Source: Vibrio hyugaensis
GTDB taxonomy: Bacteria > Pseudomonadota > Gammaproteobacteria > Enterobacterales > Vibrionaceae
Direction: 5' to 3'
Assembly: GCF_002906655.1 (NCBI RefSeq)
Contig: NZ_CP025795.1
Span: 1,116,001 to 1,180,000 of the forward strand
Length of the DNA: 64,000 nucleotides
Both the position numbers and the translations under genes were made by a program. Positions 44,517 through 54,522 of this stretch are shown in pieces (the stretch's first letter is position 1; each line of letters begins with the position of its first letter). The notes under the pieces were generated by a model that was not told the DNA's origin, did no database searches, and was given only the letters and a program-made list of their open reading frames with translations.

Positions 44517-45485
44517 ATGAAGTCTATGGTGACATTGTCACTTATTTCTAGTATCTGTTACGCAAACCCGGTGCAGCACACATTGCAAAAACAGTTTGAA
44601 CGCAACTTTGCAATCGGAATTGTGCTGTCCGACAGTGATGTATTTACTTTAGGTTTTCACGACTTCGATCCAAACAAATACCTCAATATTGATAACGAAG
44701 ATATCGGCACTCAGGACTCTGTTGACTTAAGAAAACAAGTAGCGCTTACGACACTCCCTTATCATTTATCTCTCGCTGAGAACGCAGACTCTTCGGTAAA
44801 ATATGACCTTAAAGGTCGTTTTTATGCGTTAGGTATTGACCAAAACGTGGCGGTCAATGAGGACAAAATACCGGACAGAAACAAAGAATTGATACTTGGG
44901 GCTTATACTGAGATTGAGCGACAAAACCAGCTTACTGAACATTTATCCCTGAGTGGAGCCGCAGGTGCCCACTTAATGTATTACCGAAACGAGTATTCCT
45001 ACCGTAGTGATGCGCTCGATAACCTCAAGCCTTATATTGAAGGTGTTTACCTCAATACCGATGCTTGGGCGTTGGTCGGAGAGGTCAACGCGGAGATCAA
45101 GTACCTCGAAAATGAAAATTGGGGGAAATGGTACGTTTGGTCGTCGCCACATTACTTCTATGGAATGGGTTGGGGCGAAGGAAACCATGGCGATGTAGGA
45201 AACCCAGAAGGCTGGTATTGGGTGAACGGTGTCAAATTGTTTTACGACATCACCAAAGTGGGCAGAACCGTTCAGTCTGTATACACCAGTTTCAATCGAG
45301 TTGATGTTGGCGGTGATACGAGTAAGCCGATGAATACCTCACACTACTATGAAGCAAGCTTTGGTTGGTTAATGACACCACCGTTCAAAAGCGATTGGAT
45401 TGATAACATAGGTCTCGGCCTGTCAGTCAATTACGGCAGTGCACTAAAAGGCGGAAGCCTTGTTTTGTTCTTTAATCAGGAGTAA
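44517..45485 (+). CDS. Solitary outer membrane autotransporter-like beta-barrel protein (copy 1)
   Basis: ATG 44517 gives 322 residues with a signal peptide ending ICYA. The first mature part QKQFERNFAIGIVLSDSDVF and the C-terminal GSALKGGSLVLFFNQE are shared with the next gene. The chain is full of amphipathic strands and matches the Omp_AT (solitary autotransporter barrel) family, which has the translocator barrel without a passenger. It begins 17 bp after a diguanylate cyclase, so the two are likely cotranscribed. The ribosome site (AAAG) is weak and very close. Confidence 0.82.
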   Translation: MKSMVTLSLISSICYANPVQHTLQKQFERNFAIGIVLSDSDVFTLGFHDFDPNKYLNIDNEDIGTQDSVDLRKQVALTTLPYHLSLAENADSSVKYDLKGRFYALGIDQNVAVNEDKIPDRNKELILGAYTEIERQNQLTEHLSLSGAAGAHLMYYRNEYSYRSDALDNLKPYIEGVYLNTDAWALVGEVNAEIKYLENENWGKWYVWSSPHYFYGMGWGEGNHGDVGNPEGWYWVNGVKLFYDITKVGRTVQSVYTSFNRVDVGGDTSKPMNTSHYYEASFGWLMTPPFKSDWIDNIGLGLSVNYGSALKGGSLVLFFNQE

Positions 45486-45614
45486 TTCCGCAATGGCAAA
45501 GAAAACCATTGCATTTCCTCACTCGGCGAGCCAAAATCGCGCCCCATTTTGCTTAATAGGAACATAAGCACATAAACCTAGTCATGGAACGACAATAACA
45601 AACCTATAAAAGTT

Positions 45615-46589
45615 ATGCGTAAGTTGGCTTGTTTGGCGATGTGTTTCGCCTCTACTTCATCTTATTCCAGCACCGTTGAAAAGCAGCTGCAAAAAGAGTT
45701 CGATTATAACTTCGCCTCCAGCATTGTCCTCTCAGACAGTGATGTGTTCACCTTTGGCTTCTCAAACTTTGACCCTAACGAATACCTCAATCTAGATGAT
45801 GATTCTTTAGGTGATAACGAATCCGTCGATCTTCGGAAGAAAATCTCGGTATTGTCGTTGCCATTCAGTATTCCGGCGAGCAGTTACCGTTATTCCCCAT
45901 ACCAAACAAAGGTAAACGGGCGAGGCTATCTGCTTCCTTCTCAACAAAAAGTGTCCGCGTTAAATGCCGACACACCTGACGACCTCGATGAGCTTGTTTT
46001 GGGTGGCTACTTAGAAGTTGAGCAAGAAGCGTATCTGAATCGCAACATCACATTGAGTGCAGCGGCGGGGACGCACATCATGTACTACCAAAATGATTAC
46101 GCTTATCGTAGTGATACTTTGGAGGATTATCGAGACCAAATTGATGGCATTTACGTCAATACCAACGCGTTAGCGATGGTCGGCGAGCTCAATGCGACAC
46201 TAAAATACAGCCCTTATGGTCATTTTGGTCAATGGTACTTTTGGTCTTCACCACATTACTTTAACGGCGTTGGTATCAATCTCGGAAAAGGTGACAACGT
46301 AATTAATCCCGAAGGCTGGTATTGGGTTAATGGCGTAAAGGTCTTTCATCGTCTAGCGATATGGCAAAACATGGTTCAGTCGTTTTATACCAGCTTCAAC
46401 CGAGTTGACATAGGTGGCGACACAAAGAAACCGTTAAACACGGATCACTACTATGAAGCGAGTATGGGTTGGCTTATGACACCACCGATTAAAATCCCAT
46501 TTGTGGTGAACATAGGTGTAGGGATGAGTCTCAACTATGGCAGTGCATTTAAAGGTGGTAGTTTGGTCATGTTCTTCAACCAAGTTTAA
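45615..46589 (+). CDS. Solitary outer membrane autotransporter-like beta-barrel protein (copy 2)
   Basis: A 324-residue paralogue of the preceding gene. Shared blocks include VLSDSDVFTFGFSNFDPNEY, SVDLRKK, SAAAGTHIMYYQNDY, WYFWSSPHYF, NPEGWYWVNGVK, SFNRVDIGGDT and the ending GSLVMFFNQV. The signal peptide is short (MRKLACLAMCFASTSSYS). The copies differ mostly in the loop around 95-125, probably surface exposed. The gap of 129 bp has no clear terminator, so the pair may be one transcript. Confidence 0.82.
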   Translation: MRKLACLAMCFASTSSYSSTVEKQLQKEFDYNFASSIVLSDSDVFTFGFSNFDPNEYLNLDDDSLGDNESVDLRKKISVLSLPFSIPASSYRYSPYQTKVNGRGYLLPSQQKVSALNADTPDDLDELVLGGYLEVEQEAYLNRNITLSAAAGTHIMYYQNDYAYRSDTLEDYRDQIDGIYVNTNALAMVGELNATLKYSPYGHFGQWYFWSSPHYFNGVGINLGKGDNVINPEGWYWVNGVKVFHRLAIWQNMVQSFYTSFNRVDIGGDTKKPLNTDHYYEASMGWLMTPPIKIPFVVNIGVGMSLNYGSAFKGGSLVMFFNQV

Positions 46590-46634
46590 CGCTTTTCAGA
46601 TTTCAACGACTCTTGTAAGCAGAAAATAGGACAA

Positions 46635-47879
46635 TTAAGCGTGGCAGAACTTCACACAGTTTCGGCCCGCTTTTTTTGCTTTATACAAGGCGTCATCAGC
46701 AAGTTTAATCACGTCTGCTGGATTTCGTGCACTACGGCTGTCAGCAACCCCAAAACTCGCAGTGACAGATACGGTCTTTTTCTTTGAATCAGCACTTCCG
46801 CGCTTTTTACGGCCTTGTTTATTGTCATCAGGTCGACTGTCTTGATCGCGCAGAATCATTTCATATTCAGCAATCAGTTCGCGAACTTCTTCCACATGTG
46901 TTTCGCAGTCTTCGGTGTACTTACCTTTAAAGACAATGGTGAACTCTTCACCACCAAAACGATACACCTTTGCACCACCTTGTGTCTTCATTAGGCGCGA
47001 AGCTACCATCTTTAACACATCATCACCGGTGTCGTGACCGTAGGTGTCATTAAACTTCTTAAAATGATCAACATCCAGCATCGCAATGGTGAACTTACGT
47101 CCCATATGCTTAAGGTCCAGATCCAACGCACGACGGCTAGGAATGAGCGTCAAGCTATCAGTAAAAGCCAGTTGATGGCTCGCTGACGTAGAGTAAATGA
47201 TGATCAATAGGCCCGTTAGCGTAAACATGGTGCTAGAGATATATTGGACGTCGAAGAAGATAAACGTCGCCGAGGCTAACACCATCGCAGAATAAGTCAT
47301 CGCGTGAATGATCTTATTCTTCTTCAGCACCAAAATACCAAGGAAGCACACAATACCAACGCAATAGAGCACAAGTACTAGAGGAAGTTTGGAAACCTTG
47401 GGAACAATAAACAAGATGCCATTGGTCCACTCATCGAATCCACCTTCTACGTAATAGGTCAGCGTCACATAGGACCAAAAGACAAACATAACCAGCACAA
47501 AAATGTAGGCTAACGTGGCTTTGGAATCGAAACCTTCTTTATTGAACAGAAACACCGCTAGGAAAGAGACGGGTAAAAGACTCGCTAAAATGGTGAGCTC
47601 TAAAAGCGCAGTTCCCGTTTGAAGCGGAACTTGTAGGCGATGTTGGATTACGAAATAGGCAAGTAGCATGGCAATGCAAACCATAGACTCGCGACCTTGC
47701 TTGAATGAGTAACACATTAACAGTGCACAGCCCAACAAAATATATGGCAAATTCGAAGCAATGCCCCAGTTAGACTGAGTCATCTGAATGATGCTATCCA
47801 TACCCAAGCTGATCATACCCAACAGTATAATTGGAAATAGAAACCGAAAGCCTGGAGAGGTCATTAAAGATGAAGCCAT
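46635..47879 (-). CDS. Membrane-bound diguanylate cyclase (GGEEF)
   Basis: A 414-residue protein with about seven or eight membrane helices in the first 230 residues and a C-terminal GGDEF domain: TLIPSRRALDLDLKH, MLDVDHFKKFNDTYGH and the active GGEEF. There is no RxxD inhibitory site in the usual place. An unusual Lys/Arg/Asp-rich insertion of about 25 residues (RPDDNKQGRKKRGSADSKKK) lies between the catalytic loop and the last strand block VTASFGVADS. It is convergent with the barrel gene and divergent from the ComFB-like gene. Confidence 0.92.
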   Translation of the reverse strand: MASSLMTSPGFRFLFPIILLGMISLGMDSIIQMTQSNWGIASNLPYILLGCALLMCYSFKQGRESMVCIAMLLAYFVIQHRLQVPLQTGTALLELTILASLLPVSFLAVFLFNKEGFDSKATLAYIFVLVMFVFWSYVTLTYYVEGGFDEWTNGILFIVPKVSKLPLVLVLYCVGIVCFLGILVLKKNKIIHAMTYSAMVLASATFIFFDVQYISSTMFTLTGLLIIIYSTSASHQLAFTDSLTLIPSRRALDLDLKHMGRKFTIAMLDVDHFKKFNDTYGHDTGDDVLKMVASRLMKTQGGAKVYRFGGEEFTIVFKGKYTEDCETHVEEVRELIAEYEMILRDQDSRPDDNKQGRKKRGSADSKKKTVSVTASFGVADSRSARNPADVIKLADDALYKAKKAGRNCVKFCHA

Positions 47880-48134
47880 CTACTACAAATCACCTGCAAA
47901 TAGTTGAGTATATCTAAAGAGTTACATTAAGCATTCAATTAATACCGTGTGTGGGCAGTATATATTCTGACGCTTTCAAAACTAACAAGAATACGTGTAT
48001 TTGCGAATTTTCCAAGTGTTTTACAGTCGATGATTACAAAAAGAGAGAGGTTGATTAAATTAAGACCAATCAACAAGTTGCACGATAGTTGTGACTGCTA
48101 TAATTTCGTAGTGTTGAGCAAAGGAGAAAAATCG

Positions 48135-48503
48135 ATGCAAATCAGTTCAGATGTACACAATTATATGGAGACCCTCGTAGGGCAAGAACTCTCTTCAGAG
48201 CGATACGTCGATCAGTTTGATCATGAACAGTTGGCTGACATCGCTTGCTTGGCGCTGATCCAATTAAAACCAGTTTATATCCGCCATGATATCGATTTTC
48301 TGTCTGCTCTACCTGAGCGTAAACTGACGCAGTTTAAAGATAGTGTCTATATCGCGGTAGAAAATGCAGCAGCGATGGTGCAAGAAGATCGACGCACGAA
48401 TCGTAACAATGATGTACCTGTAATTTTCTCGCATACCAGTTATGATGAAGACAAAGAACTGGATTGGTTTGAGAAGCCAATTCTCAACGTCAACATTAAG
48501 TAA
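48135..48503 (+). CDS. ComFB-family protein, candidate c-di-GMP receptor
   Basis: ATG 48135 with AGGAG upstream gives 122 residues; the longer open frame from 47949 has no support. The core VHNYMETLVGQELSS then ADIACLALIQLKPVYIRHDI fits the late-competence ComFB family, small alpha-helical dimers. ComFB-type proteins have been reported as c-di-GMP-binding proteins in cyanobacteria and other bacteria. Being between two diguanylate cyclases and an HlyU-family gene supports such a role here, but binding is inference. The gene lies 51 bp before the next and may be cotranscribed. Confidence 0.78.
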   Translation: MQISSDVHNYMETLVGQELSSERYVDQFDHEQLADIACLALIQLKPVYIRHDIDFLSALPERKLTQFKDSVYIAVENAAAMVQEDRRTNRNNDVPVIFSHTSYDEDKELDWFEKPILNVNIK

Positions 48504-48553
48504 TGAGTGTCTTAATCAGTCTCAAATAGATAAGGCATGCCCAAGGAGGAATT

Positions 48554-48835
48554 GTGGGATTCTTTTCGCGCTTGTTTGGTGGTGGTGATAAAACTGCCGC
48601 AGTTAAAACCGTAGACCCCGTCGAATATAAAGGCTTTTTGATTTACCAAGAGAGTATTTCAGAAGGTGGTCAGTACCGCATTGCAGGACGGATTGAGAAA
48701 GAGTTCGATGGAGAAGTGAAAACCCACCGCTTTATTCGTTCCGACTTGATAGGATCAGTACAAGACGCCAATGAGCTGATGCTGAAAAAAGCGCAGATGT
48801 TCATCGACCAAATGGGTGAAAAAATCTTCAATTAA
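48554..48835 (+). CDS. HlyU family protein
   Basis: A 93-residue protein starting with GTG after a perfect AAGGAGG. MGFFSRLFGGGDK is a typical N-terminus, followed by the compact beta fold YKGFLIYQESISEGGQYRIA and GEVKTHRFIRSDLI of the PF10115 HlyU family. This differs from the ArsR-type HlyU of V. cholerae and V. vulnificus despite the shared name; the protein has no clear HTH. The role is unknown. Confidence 0.82.
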   Translation: MGFFSRLFGGGDKTAAVKTVDPVEYKGFLIYQESISEGGQYRIAGRIEKEFDGEVKTHRFIRSDLIGSVQDANELMLKKAQMFIDQMGEKIFN

Positions 48836-48870
48836 GAACTCACTGCAACTTGATTCGAATCATCTCCAAG

Positions 48871-48910
48871 AGAGCCATTAGTGTATATGCTGATGGCTCT
48901 CTTTCTTTTT
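48871..48910 (+). terminator. Terminator-like hairpin after HlyU family gene
   Basis: Arms AGAGCCAT and ATGGCTCT with a 14-nt loop, followed by CTTTCTTTTT. Confidence 0.65.
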
Positions 48911-49270
48911 ATGGCTTAATTACCTGTTAAATTAACCACTTAACATTCATCTGGTTAGACCTCTGTCTAATGGCGCTAATCGTTGTTATTTTTCAGCGCG
49001 AAGTAGAGAATTATTCATTACTTAGCGTTATATGTAATGAAATTTAGTATTTTTATTACAAACTACTTGAAGTCATGATGGACGTTCGTTAAAAACAGAA
49101 GAATAACAGGGCTGTTAGTCAAGATTTGACTGTGCAAATGGGTGACCCAAAACACCATCATTCGTTTGCGTTTTCTTGCGTAGTAAACAGATAGAAATAA
49201 AAAAGAATTAGAGTAGAGCAACGCTCTGTTTTGGGACTAATTATTGATATGTATACAAGGAGTATGCGTT
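48911..49270. other. Intergenic region upstream of pntA
   Basis: About 360 bp, AT-rich, with no credible ORF on either strand. It should contain the pntAB promoter; no operator was recognised. Confidence 0.4.
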
Positions 49271-50827
49271 TTGCAAATCGGTGTACCTAGAGAAATACTC
49301 GCGGGTGAATCGCGAGTAGCTGCATCACCTAAATCGGTTGAGCAGTTAATTAAGTTGGGGTTCGATGTCGCAATCGAATCACAAGCGGGGGGGCTAGCCA
49401 GTTTCGACAATGCGGCTTATGAAGCAGCAGGGGCGACAATTGTATCTAGCGACGAAGTATGGCAATCAGGCTTAATTCTTAAAGTGAATGCGCCTCATGT
49501 TGATGAAGAAAATGGCATCGATGAGATCGCATTGTTACAAGATGGCGCAACATTGGTTAGCTTTATCTGGCCAGCGCAAAACGCGGAGTTAATGGAACAG
49601 CTCTCAAGCAAGAACATCAACGTTCTCGCAATGGACTCCGTTCCTCGTATCTCACGTGCGCAAGCATTAGACGCACTCTCTTCTATGGCTAACATCGCCG
49701 GTTACCGCGCAGTGGTTGAAGCTGCTCATGAATTCGGTCGTTTCTTCACTGGCCAAATTACTGCCGCTGGTAAAGTACCACCAGCTAAAGTGTTAGTTGC
49801 TGGTGCAGGTGTCGCTGGACTTGCAGCAATCGGTGCGGCTGGTAGCCTTGGCGCGATCGTTCGTTCTTTCGACGTTCGTCCTGAAGTGAAAGAACAAGTC
49901 GAATCGATGGGCGCTGAGTTCCTGACGGTAGATTTCAAAGAAGACTCAGGCTCAGGTGACGGTTACGCCAAAGAAATGTCTGATGAGTTCAACAAGAAAG
50001 CGGCTGAGCTATACGCTGAGCAAGCGAAAGATGTTGATATCATCATCACTACGGCGCTAATTCCTGGCCGCCCAGCACCGACGTTGATCACCAAAGAAAT
50101 GGTCGACAGCATGAAAGCGGGCAGCGTGATCGTTGATCTGGCGGCTGCCAATGGCGGTAACTGTGAATATACAGAAAAAGACAAAGTCATCACGACAGCC
50201 AATGGCGTAAAAATCGTTGGTTACACTGACATGGTAGGCCGTCTGCCAACGCAATCTTCTCAGCTCTACGCAACCAACCTTGTAAACCTTCTAAAACTGT
50301 TGTGCAAAGAGAAAGATGGCAACATCGATATCGACTTTGAAGACGTTGTGTTACGTGGTGTGACCGTCGTGAAAGAAGGCGAAATCACTTGGCCAGCACC
50401 ACCGATTCAAGTTTCTGCTCAACCACAAGCAAAAACCCAAGAACCGGTCAAAAAAGAGCCGAAAGTTGAAGAGCCAACTTCACCAGTTAAGAAATTCGCA
50501 CCACTGGTTATTGGTTTGGGTGCGTTTGGCTGGGTTGCATCAGTCGCTCCGGCTGCATTCCTATCACACTTCACCGTTTTCGTATTGGCGTGTGTGGTAG
50601 GTTACTACGTAGTTTGGAACGTGACTCACGCACTGCATACACCACTTATGTCGGTAACAAACGCGATTTCCGGCATCATCGTAGTGGGTGCGCTACTGCA
50701 AATTGGTCAAGGTAATGGTGTAGTTACCTTCCTATCATTCATTGCTGTTCTCATTGCAAGCATAAACATCTTTGGTGGCTTTACCGTGACCAAACGTATG
50801 CTTGAAATGTTCCGCAAAGACAAATAA
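49271..50827 (+). CDS. pntA: NAD(P) transhydrogenase alpha subunit
   Basis: Start chosen at TTG 49271, placed properly after AAGGAG, giving [18 protein letters not shown], the usual PntA N-terminus; upstream in-frame codons are not needed. The 518-residue subunit has the NAD(H)-binding domain ([40 protein letters not shown]), a Pro/Lys-rich linker near 390-420, and four C-terminal membrane helices. With PntB it uses the proton gradient to reduce NADP+ with NADH. Length fits E. coli PntA (510). Confidence 0.95.
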   Translation: MQIGVPREILAGESRVAASPKSVEQLIKLGFDVAIESQAGGLASFDNAAYEAAGATIVSSDEVWQSGLILKVNAPHVDEENGIDEIALLQDGATLVSFIWPAQNAELMEQLSSKNINVLAMDSVPRISRAQALDALSSMANIAGYRAVVEAAHEFGRFFTGQITAAGKVPPAKVLVAGAGVAGLAAIGAAGSLGAIVRSFDVRPEVKEQVESMGAEFLTVDFKEDSGSGDGYAKEMSDEFNKKAAELYAEQAKDVDIIITTALIPGRPAPTLITKEMVDSMKAGSVIVDLAAANGGNCEYTEKDKVITTANGVKIVGYTDMVGRLPTQSSQLYATNLVNLLKLLCKEKDGNIDIDFEDVVLRGVTVVKEGEITWPAPPIQVSAQPQAKTQEPVKKEPKVEEPTSPVKKFAPLVIGLGAFGWVASVAPAAFLSHFTVFVLACVVGYYVVWNVTHALHTPLMSVTNAISGIIVVGALLQIGQGNGVVTFLSFIAVLIASINIFGGFTVTKRMLEMFRKDK

Positions 50828-50839
50828 TAGGAGTTACCA

Positions 50840-52234
50840 ATGTCTGCAGGATTAGTACAAGCGGCATACATTATTGCTGCGCTATTTTTCATCTTAAGTC
50901 TCGCGGGACTTTCTAAACAAGAATCAGCACGAAATGGTAACTACTACGGTATTGCTGGTATGGCAATTGCGCTTATTGCGACAATTTTCAGCCCAAGTGC
51001 CGAAGGCTTTGCATGGGTCATCATCGCGATGGTGATCGGTGGTGGTATTGGTATCCACTACGCGAAGAAAGTAGAAATGACAGAAATGCCAGAATTGGTT
51101 GCGATTCTACATAGCTTCGTGGGTATGGCCGCGGTACTTGTTGGTTACAACAGCTACCTAGAGCCACCAGCACCAGTATCAACAGATCTTGCTGGTATTC
51201 ACGCAGAGCACGTTATCCACCTTGTAGAAGTATTCCTTGGTGTGTTCATCGGTGCGGTAACCTTTACTGGTTCTATCGTAGCGTTTGGTAAGCTTCGTGG
51301 GATCATTTCTTCTTCACCACTTAACCTACCTCACAAACACAAGATGAACCTCGCTGCGATCGTTGTTTCAACACTGCTTATGATTTACTTCGTAAAAGCA
51401 GACGGCAGCATGTTCGCACTGATCTTGATGACACTGATTGCTTTTGCATTCGGTTACCACTTAGTGGCATCAATCGGTGGTGCAGATATGCCAGTTGTTG
51501 TTTCAATGCTGAACTCATACTCCGGTTGGGCGGCTGCGGCAGCAGGCTTCATGCTAGCAAACGATCTATTGATCGTGACTGGTGCGCTGGTTGGTTCTTC
51601 AGGTGCCATCCTTTCTTACATCATGTGTAAAGCAATGAACCGATCGTTTGTAAGCGTAATTGCAGGCGGCTTCGGTCAAGAAGTAGTGATTTCAAGTGAT
51701 GAAGAACAGGGGGAACATCGCGAAACATCAGCTGAAGAAGTTGCTGAAATGCTGAAAAACTCGAAGTCCGTAATCATCACCCCAGGATACGGGATGGCAG
51801 TGGCACAAGCTCAATACCCAGTACATGAGATCACAGACAAGCTACGAGCTCAAGGCATTGAAGTTCGCTTTGGTATTCACCCAGTAGCTGGCCGTCTACC
51901 TGGTCACATGAACGTTCTATTGGCTGAAGCGAAAGTACCGTATGACATCGTACTAGAAATGGACGAAATCAATGACGACTTCCCAGCAACAGATACGGTT
52001 CTGGTCATCGGCGCAAACGACACAGTAAACCCAGCGGCACTAGAAGATCCAAACAGCCCGATTGCTGGTATGCCAGTATTAGAAGTTTGGAATGCGCAAA
52101 ATGTCATCGTATTCAAGCGTTCAATGAATACAGGTTACGCAGGCGTTCAAAACCCACTGTTCTTTAAAGAGAATACATCGATGTTGTTCGGTGATGCGAA
52201 AGAGAGCGTAGAAGCAATCTCCAAAGCACTGTAA
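50840..52234 (+). CDS. pntB: NAD(P) transhydrogenase beta subunit
   Basis: A 464-residue protein with about nine membrane helices and a C-terminal NADP(H)-binding domain: [52 protein letters not shown] and [12 protein letters not shown]. It lies 12 bp after pntA with AGGAG before its ATG. Length matches E. coli PntB (462). A strong terminator follows. Confidence 0.97.
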   Translation: MSAGLVQAAYIIAALFFILSLAGLSKQESARNGNYYGIAGMAIALIATIFSPSAEGFAWVIIAMVIGGGIGIHYAKKVEMTEMPELVAILHSFVGMAAVLVGYNSYLEPPAPVSTDLAGIHAEHVIHLVEVFLGVFIGAVTFTGSIVAFGKLRGIISSSPLNLPHKHKMNLAAIVVSTLLMIYFVKADGSMFALILMTLIAFAFGYHLVASIGGADMPVVVSMLNSYSGWAAAAAGFMLANDLLIVTGALVGSSGAILSYIMCKAMNRSFVSVIAGGFGQEVVISSDEEQGEHRETSAEEVAEMLKNSKSVIITPGYGMAVAQAQYPVHEITDKLRAQGIEVRFGIHPVAGRLPGHMNVLLAEAKVPYDIVLEMDEINDDFPATDTVLVIGANDTVNPAALEDPNSPIAGMPVLEVWNAQNVIVFKRSMNTGYAGVQNPLFFKENTSMLFGDAKESVEAISKAL

Positions 52235-52290
52235 GCGTAGGGGACATCAGCATCTGCTTCGAATGGAAGTATTTGCTTTAAAACTCATCA

Positions 52291-52317
52291 AGGCCAGCAT
52301 TCGCTGGCCTTTTTTTG
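52291..52317 (+). terminator. Intrinsic terminator of pntAB
   Basis: Perfect arms AGGCCAGC and GCTGGCCT with a 4-nt loop and then seven T. Confidence 0.92.
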
Positions 52318-52421
52318 TGGGCTTTCAATGTTATAGTACTGCAAATCCTTAAGCTGCCTAATGTCATTTGTTTTTAGATTGATGTATAGTTCTGGCTAAT
52401 GTAACAAGTACCGGTAACAGT

Positions 52422-53876
52422 TTGATTAAACAGTTTTTGCTCCGTTCTGCCTTAATGCTGCCACTTTTCTCGGCAAGCGCATTTGCAGATTCATTACCAG
52501 AACGAATAGATACGTTTACAGAGCTATTTAATTATGAAGTGGCCCTTAAATCGTATGACATACGCATACTGCAATCAAACTACCCAACCAAATTGCTTTC
52601 ACCGGACTCAATGTTGCCACAAACGGCCGATTATCCGCTAAAAGACATTCAACAGCTGTATCGCCTGGCGAACACATGTCGCGGAAAACTGCCGTTAAGT
52701 CCTTTAATTACGGAACCTTTGGTGTTTACTCGTGCCTTATGTAAAGGAACGCAACTCACACCACGTTGGTTTTCTCGTAGTGGGTTGATTCACCCAGGAG
52801 GCGGCACTTACGCAGCTCGTTACGCTGAGAAATATCCAGAACTGCGCCCTAAGCTTGCACAGTACATGCACATTAAAGAGCGCACTAACGACGATGGCGA
52901 CGAACTGCTAGAAAGCTTGCAAAGCATGGATGATGATGCAATAAACGCACTCATCGCTGGTGCGAGCATGTTCATTGAAGGGAAGGAGCTTTGGCTACGC
53001 CGCGGTGATCACTACTTCGTTTTCTCTAAAAATGTTTGGCAAGAAAACGTTGCGAATGCTGGTCTGTCTTACGGACTCGCATCAGAAAGCCGAAGCTGCT
53101 TTGTGAAACGCGGTAACATTTGTTGGGATGTAGAAGATCATTCGCAAGTGTTGCGGATCAGCATGATCATTCTTGTGATTGCCAACATCTTATTGGTAAT
53201 CGGCTGGGCAGTGTACCGCTGGAACAGCAAACGAGAAGAAATGCGCAGTCGCATGTTGGTGCTGCAAATTCTTACTCACGAACTAAGAACGCCGATTGCG
53301 TCTTTGTCTTTAACCGTTGAAGGTTTCCGTCGTGAGTTCGAACATCTTCCAGAAACCGTTTACGACGAATTTCGTCGATTATGCGAAGATACGCGCCGAT
53401 TACGCCAGTTAGCAGAGGCAAGTAAAGATTATTTGCAATCTGATAACCAAATGCTTGCAACAGACTGGGTTCCTTCTGTTGCAGAATGGCTAGAATATAA
53501 GATTGAAGAAGAATTTGATAACGCTGTACTTTTCAAAATAAACGAAGATGTAGCTGCTAAAGTTAACGTGTATTGGCTCGGAACCTGTATCGATAACTTG
53601 CTACGAAACGCATTGAAGTACGGTAAAGCACCGGTCGAACTATGTGTAGAAACCAGTGCGGATAAAATCATTATCCAAGTCATAGATGCCGGCAGTTTAA
53701 CTGCAAAAGATTGGGCAAACCTAAGAAAGCCGTTCGTAAGTAAGAGCGGACTAGGGCTTGGATTAACAATAGTTGAATCAATGGTAGGCCGCATGGGCGG
53801 AAAAATGTCCCTAATGGGACCACCTACAACCTTTATATTGGAGATACCTTGTGAAACAGACACTGCTTCTCGTTGA
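52422..53876 (+). CDS. vxrA: Sensor histidine kinase VxrA (WigK), DUF3404 sensor
   Basis: The frame begins at TTG 52422, needed to include the signal sequence (MIKQFLLRSALMLPLFSASA); the ribosome site is weak (GGT). The 484-residue kinase has a periplasmic domain of about 220 residues with several Cys (DUF3404), one membrane helix (ISMIILVIANILLVIGWAVY), and a kinase core with His286 in LTHELRTPIASL, N box CIDNLLRNALKYG and G box SGLGLGLTIVESM. In V. cholerae VxrAB (WigKR) responds to cell-wall stress and controls type VI secretion, biofilm and wall synthesis. It overlaps vxrB by 26 bp. Confidence 0.92.
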   Translation: MIKQFLLRSALMLPLFSASAFADSLPERIDTFTELFNYEVALKSYDIRILQSNYPTKLLSPDSMLPQTADYPLKDIQQLYRLANTCRGKLPLSPLITEPLVFTRALCKGTQLTPRWFSRSGLIHPGGGTYAARYAEKYPELRPKLAQYMHIKERTNDDGDELLESLQSMDDDAINALIAGASMFIEGKELWLRRGDHYFVFSKNVWQENVANAGLSYGLASESRSCFVKRGNICWDVEDHSQVLRISMIILVIANILLVIGWAVYRWNSKREEMRSRMLVLQILTHELRTPIASLSLTVEGFRREFEHLPETVYDEFRRLCEDTRRLRQLAEASKDYLQSDNQMLATDWVPSVAEWLEYKIEEEFDNAVLFKINEDVAAKVNVYWLGTCIDNLLRNALKYGKAPVELCVETSADKIIIQVIDAGSLTAKDWANLRKPFVSKSGLGLGLTIVESMVGRMGGKMSLMGPPTTFILEIPCETDTASR

Positions 53877-54513
53877 GGACGATAAAAACTTGGCTGACGG
53901 CCTGTTAGTAAGCCTGGAACAAGCAGGATATGAGTGTTTACATGTGGAGCGTATTTCAGACGTTGAGCCACAATGGAAAAAGGCTGACTTAGTCATTCTG
54001 GACCGCCAACTACCAGACGGCGACTCAGTACAATCTCTTCCTGAATGGAAAAAAATTAAAGATATCCCTGTAATCCTTCTTACTGCACTGGTTACTGTAA
54101 AAGATAAAGTTGCGGGTCTAGATTCTGGTGCAAACGATTACTTAACAAAACCATTTGCAGAAGCGGAACTGTTTGCGCGTATCCGAGCACAACTTCGCGC
54201 ACCAGATTCAGCGGAACAGGGTAATGCAGACAAAGTGATGACCAAAGACCTTGAGATCGACCGCGCAACTCGCGAAGTCGTATTCCAAGGTGAAATGATC
54301 ACACTGACTCGTACCGAGTTCGATCTACTGCTGTTCTTGGCATCTAATTTAGGTCGCGTATTTACACGTGATGAATTATTAGATCACGTTTGGGGTTACA
54401 ACCATTTCCCAACAACGCGTACTGTAGATACTCACGTACTTCAGTTACGTCAAAAGCTACCGGGTCTAGAAATCGAAACGCTACGTGGCGTTGGTTACAA
54501 GATGAAAGCGTAA
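53851..54513 (+). CDS. vxrB: Response regulator VxrB (WigR)
   Basis: A 220-residue OmpR-type regulator that starts at GTG 53851 inside vxrA, after GGAG. The receiver has EDD at 9-11, Asp51 in LVILDRQLPDGDS and Lys in DYLTKPFAEAE. The winged helix has LTRTEFDLLLFLASNLGRVF and RTVDTHVLQLRQKLPG. It is the partner of VxrA. Autoregulation is likely given family behaviour, but no operator was identified. Confidence 0.93.
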   Translation: MKQTLLLVEDDKNLADGLLVSLEQAGYECLHVERISDVEPQWKKADLVILDRQLPDGDSVQSLPEWKKIKDIPVILLTALVTVKDKVAGLDSGANDYLTKPFAEAELFARIRAQLRAPDSAEQGNADKVMTKDLEIDRATREVVFQGEMITLTRTEFDLLLFLASNLGRVFTRDELLDHVWGYNHFPTTRTVDTHVLQLRQKLPGLEIETLRGVGYKMKA

Positions 54514-54522
54514 CGGCAAAGA

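Noticed and set aside
47949-48134. 62-codon upstream extension of the ComFB-like gene
   Set aside because: No ribosome site and low-quality composition; AGGAG sits just before ATG 48135.
53429-53971. Minus-strand ORF of 180 codons
   Set aside because: Antisense of the vxrA kinase core and the start of vxrB, both unmistakable.
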